10,353 bases of DNA, from the NCBI GenBank assembly GCA_023474185.1, contig JAMCXR010000018.1, positions 1-10,353 on the forward strand, read 5' to 3'. The stretch is from Patescibacteria group bacterium (GTDB lineage Bacteria > Patescibacteriota > Minisyncoccia > UBA6257 > Colwellbacteraceae). The notes beneath the pieces were generated by a model. The model saw only the letters and a program-made list of their open reading frames with translations, did not search any database and had not been told where the DNA came from. The position numbers and the translations under genes are program-made. The first letter of the stretch is position 1; each line of letters opens with the position of its first letter. Of this stretch, positions 6,829 to 10,353 are shown one piece after another.

Positions 6829-6927
6829 CTCTTCGGTGTCTGTACGGCGTCCCGCTTTTAAAACAGTGGAGTGGCGAAGCTGACGCCGCGTACTTCAAAG
6901 CCCAATGTTCTTCAAGGGGTGAAGCGG

Positions 6928-7000
6928 TGGGCAATGCTGGGATCGAACCAGCGGCCTCTTCGATGTGAACGAAGCGCTCTAACCACTGAGCTAATTGCCC
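6928..7000 (-). tRNA. tRNA-Val, anticodon CAC
   Basis: The minus strand folds into a complete 73-base cloverleaf. The acceptor is GGGCAAT/ATTGCCC, the D stem GCTC/GAGC, the anticodon stem CTTCG/CGAAG around TTCACAT, the variable loop AGGCC, and the T arm GCTGG-TTCGATC-CCAGC, with discriminator A. Anticodon CAC reads GUG (Val). CCA is not encoded; the bases after the discriminator are CCG. It sits between the rplL terminator and comEC on the same strand. Confidence 0.96.
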
Positions 7001-7006
7001 CTTGAC

Positions 7007-7024
7007 GCGCCAAAGTTTTGGCGC
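7007..7024. repeat. 8-bp perfect hairpin just upstream of tRNA-Val
   Basis: GCGCCAAA and TTTGGCGC flank a 2-base centre, 7 bases before the tRNA 5' end on the minus strand. There is no U-run, so it is not an obvious terminator. It may be part of the precursor-tRNA leader. Confidence 0.5.
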
Positions 7025-7040
7025 AGGCAGTCTGCGGAAA

Positions 7041-7069
7041 AGTATAAACCAAAAAGCGCCTTTTATCTA
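7041..7069 (-). promoter_or_regulatory. Candidate promoter for tRNA-Val
   Basis: The minus strand has TAGATA (7064-7069, four of six -35 matches), a 17-base spacer and TATACT (7041-7046, five of six -10 matches). It overlaps the rplL terminator and would start transcription about 35 bases upstream of the tRNA. Confidence 0.45.
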
Positions 7070-7078
7070 GGCGCCTTT
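7051..7078 (-). terminator. Terminator after rplL
   Basis: GCGCC (7056-7060) pairs with GGCGC (7070-7074), and AAA/TTT extend the stem past a one-base bulge. On the minus strand it is followed by UUUUUGG. It begins 19 bases past the rplL stop. Confidence 0.72.
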
Positions 7079-7096
7079 GGAATTATTTTTTATAAT

Positions 7097-7465
7097 TTAT
7101 TGAATCTCGGCAGTCGCTCCGGCCTCGGTAAGCTTCTGTTTGAGCTCTTCTGCTTCTTCTTTTTTCAGCCCTTCTTTCACCACCTTCGGGGCTCCGTCGA
7201 CCAAATCCTTGGCTTCCTTAAGTCCCAAGCCGGTGACTTCTCGGACGATTTTAATCACGTTTATCTTCTGCTCTCCGGCTGCCTGAAGCACGACGTTGAA
7301 AGAGGTTTTTTCTTCGGCTGCGGCCGTTCCTCCCGCGGCAGCTCCGCCGGCAGCGGCCGGCATGGCCGCGCTGATGCCGAACTTCTCCTCCATGGCTTTC
7401 ACTAATTCAGCCAGCTCGACAACGTTCATTTTTTCTACTTCCGCTATGAATTTGTCCTTGTCCAT
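7097..7465 (-). CDS. rplL: 50S ribosomal protein L7/L12
   Basis: L7/L12 forms the flexible stalk of the large subunit, binds L10 as dimers and recruits the translational GTPases. The 122-residue product has the normal length and layout: an N-terminal dimerisation helix pair (about 1-31, with [16 protein letters not shown]), an Ala/Gly-rich hinge (about 33-50), and a C-terminal globular domain with [20 protein letters not shown] and [11 protein letters not shown] (about 68-99), the factor-binding surface. It lies 23 bases after the rplJ stop on the same transcript and is followed by a terminator. The A/T-rich gap before ATG 7465-7463 has no Shine-Dalgarno, so translation may depend on coupling to rplJ or on an unstructured start region. 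Confidence 0.98.
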   Translation of the reverse strand: MDKDKFIAEVEKMNVVELAELVKAMEEKFGISAAMPAAAGGAAAGGTAAAEEKTSFNVVLQAAGEQKINVIKIVREVTGLGLKEAKDLVDGAPKVVKEGLKKEEAEELKQKLTEAGATAEIQ

Positions 7466-7488
7466 TTTTTATTTGTTTTGCGTTTATT

Positions 7489-7980
7489 TTATTGCGTTTG
7501 TTTCGACTTTTCCTGAAGGATATACATAAACATCCTCAAAGGCGCTGTAAGAACTCCCAGAAACTGTGCAAGAAGTATTTCTTTCGACGGCAGCTGGCCT
7601 ATCGCTTTTACCGTATTGGCATCAATGGCTTCCTTTTTAACCAAATCGAGCCCTCCCAGGATTTTAAAGCTTTCGAATTCCTTGGAGAACTTATAAGCCT
7701 TTCCGGCCGCGGAGCTGATGTCGCCCTGCGCAAGAATCGTCCCAACCTGCGCTTCATAGGAAGTCGGGTCGAAATATATTCCGTTCTCCTTGAGAATTAT
7801 CTTCAAAAGCCTTTTCTTGATTACTCCGAATTCGGCCTCCGCCTCTTTGAGCGATTTCTTCAAAGAACGGATGTTTTCGACTTTCGTGCCGGAAAAATCC
7901 GCAAAAATAGCTGAACCGGCGGAAGAAAACTTCTTTACCCCTTCTTTGACCGCTTCTTCTTTTTGTTGTTTAGTCTTCAT
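7489..7980 (-). CDS. rplJ: 50S ribosomal protein L10
   Basis: L10 anchors L7/L12 dimers to 23S rRNA at the stalk base, and as the L10-L12 complex it represses its own mRNA. The 163-residue product is of usual length. It shows the N-terminal RNA-binding domain with a KKFSSAGSAIFADFSGTKV-type strand, the EFGVIKKRLLKIIL helix (about 50-64), a GILAQGD-like central strand (TILAQGD), GQLPSKEILLAQFLGVL (about 127-143), and a C-terminal helix that would bind L12. ATG 7980-7978 is preceded by the U-tract of a terminator-like hairpin with only one A between them, and no SD. An L10-leader RNA sits upstream, which strongly supports autogenous control. rplA and rplK, usually just upstream, are absent here. 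Confidence 0.97.
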   Translation of the reverse strand: MKTKQQKEEAVKEGVKKFSSAGSAIFADFSGTKVENIRSLKKSLKEAEAEFGVIKKRLLKIILKENGIYFDPTSYEAQVGTILAQGDISSAAGKAYKFSKEFESFKILGGLDLVKKEAIDANTVKAIGQLPSKEILLAQFLGVLTAPLRMFMYILQEKSKQTQ

Positions 7981-7981
7981 T

Positions 7982-8010
7982 AAAAAATAAAAACTGCGAT
8001 CCGCAGTTTA
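7982..8010 (-). terminator. Attenuator hairpin in the rplJ leader
   Basis: AAACTGCG (7991-7998) and CGCAGTTT (8002-8009) form an 8-bp stem with a 3-base loop. On the minus strand it runs into UUAUUUUUU, ending one base before the rplJ ATG. Its place between the L10 leader and rplJ makes it a likely regulated terminator for rplJ-rplL. Confidence 0.75.
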
Positions 8011-8011
8011 A

Positions 8012-8091
8012 AAGGAATCTTCCTCGGCGGGGCTTACTTTAGCTCGCCATATCCTTGGCGAGGGACGGGTGCCCGCTGTCTGCGGAAATCG
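8012..8091 (-). promoter_or_regulatory. L10 (L12) ribosomal-protein leader RNA
   Basis: The minus strand carries CCGCAGACAGCGGG near 8074-8087 and CCCCGCCGAGG near 8017-8027. This matches the conserved pairing of the bacterial L10 leader (AGACAGYRGG ... CCYRCCGAGG), bound by the L10-L12 complex. GCGGG/CCCGC form the closing helix. Between them CTCGCC/GGCGAG (8057-8062 with 8043-8048) make an internal hairpin. An intrinsic terminator follows, so control is probably at transcription elongation. The motif match and location upstream of rplJ make this a confident call from knowledge of the family. Confidence 0.85.
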
Positions 8092-8098
8092 TGATTTG

Positions 8099-8127
8099 AT
8101 AATAACGCTATCTGGCAAAAACGTCAA
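8099..8127 (-). promoter_or_regulatory. Promoter of the rplJ-rplL operon
   Basis: The minus strand has TTGACG (8122-8127), an exact 17-base spacer and TATTAT (8099-8104), each five of six matches to consensus. The predicted start near 8092 falls directly at the 5' edge of the L10 leader. Confidence 0.8.
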
Positions 8128-8131
8128 CCGC

Positions 8132-8157
8132 AAAACCTGGCGGTGCGGGCCAGGTTT
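8132..8157 (-). terminator. Terminator overlapping the rpmG stop codon
   Basis: AAACCTGGC (8133-8141) and GCCAGGTTT (8149-8157) make a perfect 9-bp stem with a 7-base loop. On the minus strand it ends in UUUUGCGG. The upstream arm includes the first two bases of the rpmG stop codon. It separates the rpmG transcript from the rplJ promoter. Confidence 0.72.
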
Positions 8158-8329
8158 ATTTAAGCCTAGCTTCCTTGTGCGCCGTTCTCTTTTTACAGCT
8201 GGGACAGTATTTCACGTACTCCAACTTCCGCTCCACCTTTTTCTTATTCTTGCGGGTATAATAATTCATTTCTCCGCAAGCGGAGCATTTTAATCTTATT
8301 AAATTTTCTGCTGCTTTTGATTGCGCCAT
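8156..8329 (-). CDS. rpmG: 50S ribosomal protein L33, zinc-binding form
   Basis: A short gene of 57 codons reading from ATG 8329-8327 (MAQSKAAENLIRLKCSACGE at the start) to TAA at 8156-8158. L33 is a small zinc-ribbon protein of the large subunit near the E site. It shows the two CxxC pairs of the zinc-binding form: C15-SA-C18 and C42-PS-C45, the latter in KYCPSCKKRT. NYYTRKNKKK and a basic C-terminus (HKEARLK) are typical. Length matches the family. It lies 24 bases after tRNA-Thr(GGU) with no SD and ends within a terminator. In many bacteria rpmG precedes secE-nusG-rplKAJL; here the next genes on the strand are rplJ-rplL, without the four in between. Confidence 0.95.
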   Translation of the reverse strand: MAQSKAAENLIRLKCSACGEMNYYTRKNKKKVERKLEYVKYCPSCKKRTAHKEARLK

Positions 8330-8353
8330 ATATATTTGTATTCATTTACGCGG

Positions 8354-8426
8354 AGCCGATGGTCGGAATTGAACCGACGACCTACTCCTTACCATGGAGT
8401 CGCTCTGCCTACTGAGCTACATCGGC
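8354..8426 (-). tRNA. tRNA-Thr, anticodon GGT
   Basis: A complete 73-base cloverleaf on the minus strand: acceptor GCCGATG/CATCGGC, D stem GCTC/GAGC, anticodon stem ACTCC/GGAGT around ATGGTAA, T arm GTCGG-TTCAATT-CCGAC, discriminator T. Anticodon GGU reads ACC and ACU. CCA is not encoded; CCGC follows the discriminator. It is nearly identical to the tRNA-Thr(UGU) upstream except around the anticodon arm. Confidence 0.96.
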
Positions 8427-8469
8427 GTCCTCCGCCAAGGTTTTGGAACGCCAAGGCGTCAGCGATACC

Positions 8470-8498
8470 ACTATATACTGTTTCTTTAATTTTGAAAA
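8470..8498 (-). promoter_or_regulatory. Possible internal promoter before tRNA-Thr(GGT)-rpmG
   Basis: In the spacer between the two tRNA-Thr genes the minus strand has TTTTCA (8493-8498), a 17-base spacer and TATAGT (8470-8475). The hexamers match four and five of six consensus bases. It could supply extra transcription of tRNA-Thr and rpmG. Confidence 0.35.
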
Positions 8499-8505
8499 CC
8501 AGCGG

Positions 8506-8578
8506 AGCCGATGGTCGGAATTGAACCGACAACCTTTGCTTTACAAAAGCACTGCTCTGCCTATTGAGCTACATCGGC
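8506..8578 (-). tRNA. tRNA-Thr, anticodon TGT
   Basis: A 73-base cloverleaf on the minus strand with the same acceptor (GCCGATG/CATCGGC) and T arm as the tRNA-Thr(GGU) downstream. The anticodon loop is TTTGTAA, so anticodon UGU reads ACA and probably other ACN codons. The anticodon stem is GTGCT/AGCAA, which leaves a G27-A43 mismatch and four pairs. CCA is not encoded; CCGC follows the discriminator T. It is probably a tandem-duplication partner of the GGU gene. Confidence 0.95.
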
Positions 8579-8651
8579 ACCTTTCACTAAAGCTCCGGAT
8601 ACCCTGCTCCCGTGTTAAGGAAGTTAAGCATTCCGTAGCCTTGGCGAAGGA

Positions 8652-8738
8652 TGGTGCGTGGGGAGGGATTCGAACCCCCGTAGCCGCTAGGGCGCCTGAT
8701 TTACAGTCAGGTGCGATTGACCGCTCCGCCACCCACGC
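8652..8738 (-). tRNA. tRNA-Tyr, anticodon GTA
   Basis: A class II tRNA on the minus strand. The acceptor is GCGTGGG/CCCACGC and the anticodon stem CCTGA/TCAGG encloses CTGTAAA, so the anticodon is GUA. A long variable region (CGCCCTAGCGGCTAC) precedes the T arm GGGGG-TTCGAAT-CCCTC, and the discriminator is A. Unlike the other three tRNAs here, CCA (8654-8652) is encoded. It begins 31 bases after the small membrane protein gene. Confidence 0.95.
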
Positions 8739-8768
8739 GCTGCGATTTTTTCCGAGCAACCCGGGGAA

Positions 8769-8796
8769 ATTATAACTTATTATCGCTATTATTCAA
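8769..8796 (-). promoter_or_regulatory. Candidate promoter of the tRNA-Tyr-Thr-Thr-rpmG cluster
   Basis: The minus strand has TTGAAT (8791-8796), a 16-base spacer and a perfect TATAAT (8769-8774). The -10 overlaps the stop codon of the 86-aa gene. The predicted start lies about 24 bases upstream of tRNA-Tyr. Confidence 0.55.
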
Positions 8797-9030
8797 CTTA
8801 CTGGTGATAAAATTGTCCGCCTTGAGAACGACAACTTTGAGCCGACGGAGAATTTTGTCCAAAGACTTTTGAATAGCCTGATCTATCTCGTCCAAGGGAA
8901 TCTTCTCCCACGGCTTCTTCCTCTTGTCTTCCGCTTCGGAAGCGTTAACCCTGGGCAAACCCAGAGATAAAACATAAACCATAACCCCAAAGGCCAAAAT
9001 AAGTGCCAGGTTGATTATGAAGGAATACAT
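8770..9030 (-). CDS. Small single-pass membrane protein of unknown function
   Basis: An 86-residue protein following tsf after only 3 bases, so probably third in the rpsB-tsf operon. Residues 3-25 are one hydrophobic membrane segment (SFIINLALILAFGVMVYVLS). The rest is a charged, mostly basic cytoplasmic or extracytoplasmic tail: EDKRKKPWEKIP (about 34-45), then a likely amphipathic helix IDQAIQKSLDKILRRLKVVV (49-68) and a polar end. No signal cleavage site is evident. ATG 9030-9028 has no good SD, so coupling to tsf termination is likely. I do not recognise the family. The tight spacing and codon-like structure support a real gene. Co-transcription with ribosome genes does not by itself imply a translation role. 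Confidence 0.75.
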   Translation of the reverse strand: MYSFIINLALILAFGVMVYVLSLGLPRVNASEAEDKRKKPWEKIPLDEIDQAIQKSLDKILRRLKVVVLKADNFITSKLNNSDNKL

Positions 9031-9033
9031 GGC

Positions 9034-9480
9034 TTAGAGCTCGTAACGCATGAACCTTTCCACCGTAATATTTTCCCCAACTTTGGCGATAGTTTCTTTG
9101 ATCAAATCGCCGATAGTCACCTTTTCGTTGCGAATGTACGGCTGGGTCAGCAACTCCGGAACGTCAACCGGCTCCATCGCCGCTATTTGCATGGTTATGG
9201 CGTGTGCCAAATCACGAAAAGGATCGGAGCGGCCGACGAAATCGGTCTCGCAATGGATTTCCAAAAGGACTCCAATCCGGTCGTTGTGCACATAAGAAAT
9301 GATTATGCCCGTGTTGGCGTCTCTTTCCGCCTTTTTTTCAGCGATTAGCAATCCTTTTTCCTTGATCAAACTCAATGCCTTATCGAAATCGCCGCCAGCT
9401 TCCTCCAAAGCCTTTTTACAGTCCATCACGCCGGCGCTGGTCACTTCCCTCAATTTTTGCACGTCTTTTGCGTTAACCAT
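9034..9480 (-). CDS. tsf: Elongation factor Ts, short form
   Basis: EF-Ts exchanges GDP for GTP on EF-Tu. The product begins with the N-terminal UBA-like domain (VQKLREVTSAGVMDCKKALEEA near 7-28, FDKALSLIKEKGL near 32-44). The core carries the signature TDFV (79-82) in HCETDFVGRSDPF, the loop that disrupts Mg2+ binding in EF-Tu. It ends with VGENITVERFMRYEL, the normal terminus of the short forms. At 148 residues it is about half the E. coli length (about 280) and shorter than the roughly 196-residue Thermus form. The second half of the core and the coiled-coil insertion are missing. Short forms of this kind are known from reduced genomes. The ATG overlaps the rpsB stop by 8 bases (ATGGTTAA), pointing to coupled translation; there is no SD. 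Confidence 0.96.
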   Translation of the reverse strand: MVNAKDVQKLREVTSAGVMDCKKALEEAGGDFDKALSLIKEKGLLIAEKKAERDANTGIIISYVHNDRIGVLLEIHCETDFVGRSDPFRDLAHAITMQIAAMEPVDVPELLTQPYIRNEKVTIGDLIKETIAKVGENITVERFMRYEL

Positions 9481-10273
9481 TTTGTTTGTTTTCTGCTTGT
9501 TTGACCGTCGCGGCCTCGTACTCCTTCCGGCCTTCTTCTATTGCCTGGCCGATAACATCCATCACATAACCTATTGTTTTGACGGTCTTGTCGTTGACCG
9601 GAATCGGATAGTCCGCCAGCTCAGGATCGACATCGGTGTTGACGGTGGCCACGGAAACCACACCGGCCTTCCTAGCCTCGCGAGCCGCTAAAATATTTTG
9701 GCGGAGATCAACAATAACCATCACCGCAGGCATTCTTTCCATGTCGAAAAGGCCGTGGAAAAACTTATCCATCTTTTCCAATTCCTTCAAAATCTGCAAG
9801 CGTTCCTTCTTGGTGTACTTGCCGAGGTTTCCACTTTCTTGATCTTCCTTGATTTTCTTGAGCTGAGCGATTCTTTGCGAAATCACCTTAAAGTTGGTCA
9901 AAGTCCCTCCGAGCCATCTTTCGGAGACGTAAGGCATCCGCAGCCTCTCTCCGAGCGTCCTTACTGTTTCTTTGGCGGAGGGGGTCGTGCCGACGAAAAG
10001 TACGGTCCCGCCGCTTTTTACCTTGGATTTAATCGCCTCCGCCGCTTTGTCCAAGGCGCCTATCGTTTTTTCCAAATCTATGACTTCGACACCGGACTTC
10101 GTGGTTAAGATATTAGCTCGCATTTTTGGGTTGGTCCTCGACTTGCTCAATCCGTAAAACGCCCCGATTTCCATCAAGGCTTTAACGCGCGCTTCTTCGG
10201 CCGCGTTCAACTCGTGGATTTGCCCCTCCTCAAAAGAGGTATCGCTAGCATCTTCCAATAGTGTCTGATCCAT
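9473..10273 (-). CDS. rpsB: 30S ribosomal protein S2
   Basis: S2 is a late-assembling small-subunit protein at the back of the 30S head, needed with S1 for binding many mRNAs. The 266-residue product shows SGVEVIDLEKT (60-70), TVLFVGTTPSAKETV (about 90-104), RWLGGTLTNFKVISQRI (119-135), MPAVMVIVDLRQNILAAREARK (about 181-202) and VATVNTDVDPELADYPIPVND (about 208-228). These are the standard S2 core. The usual N-terminal HFGH-x-RWNPKM signature is altered to FYGLSKSRTNPKM (39-51). An acidic N-terminal extension of about 28 residues precedes it. ATG 10273-10271 is 17 bases after the upstream stop. It has no SD within normal range but has a strong -10 ending 8 bases away, so a leaderless or near-leaderless mRNA is likely. 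It leads the rpsB-tsf-small membrane protein operon. Confidence 0.97.
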   Translation of the reverse strand: MDQTLLEDASDTSFEEGQIHELNAAEEARVKALMEIGAFYGLSKSRTNPKMRANILTTKSGVEVIDLEKTIGALDKAAEAIKSKVKSGGTVLFVGTTPSAKETVRTLGERLRMPYVSERWLGGTLTNFKVISQRIAQLKKIKEDQESGNLGKYTKKERLQILKELEKMDKFFHGLFDMERMPAVMVIVDLRQNILAAREARKAGVVSVATVNTDVDPELADYPIPVNDKTVKTIGYVMDVIGQAIEEGRKEYEAATVKQAENKQNG

Positions 10274-10281
10274 ACCGAGAT

Positions 10282-10310
10282 ATTATATTCCTATTTAGCC
10301 TTGTGTTCAA
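10282..10310 (-). promoter_or_regulatory. Promoter of the rpsB-tsf operon
   Basis: The minus strand has TTGAAC (10305-10310), a 17-base spacer and a perfect TATAAT (10282-10287). The -35 lies inside the last codons of the upstream gene. The predicted start (about 10275) is only one or two bases before the rpsB ATG. Confidence 0.75.
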
Positions 10311-10353
10311 GCCTCCATTTCTCGACGAGAAGGTGGTCCCCGGAGAGAAGCTC
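10291..10353 (-). CDS. trmD: tRNA (guanine-N1)-methyltransferase TrmD, C-terminal tail only
   Basis: The right edge of the window is open on the minus strand for 20 codons before TAG at 10293-10291. They read ELLSGDHLLVEKWRLEHKAK. This matches the well-conserved end of TrmD, where a V/L-LLSG-x-H segment is followed by a helix of the form IxxWRxxxxL. TrmD makes m1G37 in tRNAs reading CUN, CCN and CGG, preventing +1 frameshifts. Only the tail is visible, so the catalytic SPOUT domain cannot be checked. It ends 17 bases before rpsB on the same strand, and its last codons hold the rpsB -35. The call rests on one short motif, but the match is specific and the frame runs cleanly to the edge. Confidence 0.78.
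   Translation of the reverse strand, partial: ELLSGDHLLVEKWRLEHKAK

Noticed and set aside
7007..7024. Second terminator upstream of tRNA-Val
   Set aside because: The stem is good but there is no U-run on either strand, and it would block the tRNA it precedes.
8605..8665. 5S-rRNA-like stretch on the plus strand (GGAAGTTAAGC, then CCGTAGC, then GATGGTGCGTGGGG)
   Set aside because: The right part is the reverse complement of tRNA-Tyr, the left flank lacks a full 5S 5' half, and helix I cannot be closed. The likeness is most likely chance.
8541..8759. Minus-strand open frame of 72 codons across the tRNA cluster
   Set aside because: Its peptide is a translation of tRNA-Tyr, the spacer and part of tRNA-Thr, not a protein gene.
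1..10353. CRISPR array, insertion sequence, prophage or defence island
   Set aside because: No regularly spaced repeats, transposase, integrase, terminal repeats or defence-type motifs were seen. All sizeable genes are housekeeping, competence or small unknown proteins.

Overview
All recognisable genes in this window lie on the minus strand, so transcription runs from right to left. The content suggests a bacterium of the Candidate Phyla Radiation (Patescibacteria), most likely Parcubacteria-like. This is inferred from a compact gene set, an EF-Ts of only 148 residues, an NDK with a large insertion, an AspRS without the usual bacterial insertion domain, scarce Shine-Dalgarno sites, and small unrecognised membrane or secreted proteins. 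TAA, TAG and TGA all end real genes, so the standard code fits and a UGA-recoded lineage is unlikely.

In transcription order: (1) At the right edge is the last 20 codons of what looks like trmD, then a consensus-like promoter and rpsB-tsf-small membrane protein. (2) A tRNA cluster follows, Tyr(GUA), Thr(UGU) and Thr(GGU), then rpmG, which is only 57 codons long, and a terminator over the rpmG stop. (3) The rplJ promoter comes next, with an L10 (L12) leader RNA, an attenuator hairpin abutting the rplJ start, rplJ-rplL and a terminator. (4) tRNA-Val(CAC) is followed by comEC split into a membrane-channel gene and an overlapping metallo-beta-lactamase-fold gene, then a terminator. (5) An unrecognised protein with a DnaJ-like double CxxCxGTG zinc motif has its own terminator. 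(6) aspS-ndk form an operon ended by a hairpin. (7) After a roughly 330-base gap come an exported Pro/Thr-linker protein and, at the left edge, a Cys-rich secreted protein that runs out of the window.

The right half is a translation block: ribosomal proteins S2, L33, L10 and L7/L12, EF-Ts and four tRNAs. aspS-ndk add tRNA charging and NTP supply. comEC is the DNA-uptake channel and the left end encodes cell-surface proteins. The strongest points for a second look are the L10 leader whose U-tract ends one base before an rplJ start lacking an SD, the near-leaderless rpsB promoter inside the trmD tail, the split comEC, the mini-AspRS, the unknown zinc-motif protein behind an A8G7 tract, and the tRNA-rpmG-rplJL order that lacks secE-nusG-rplK-rplA. 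I see no CRISPR array, insertion sequence, prophage or defence system.
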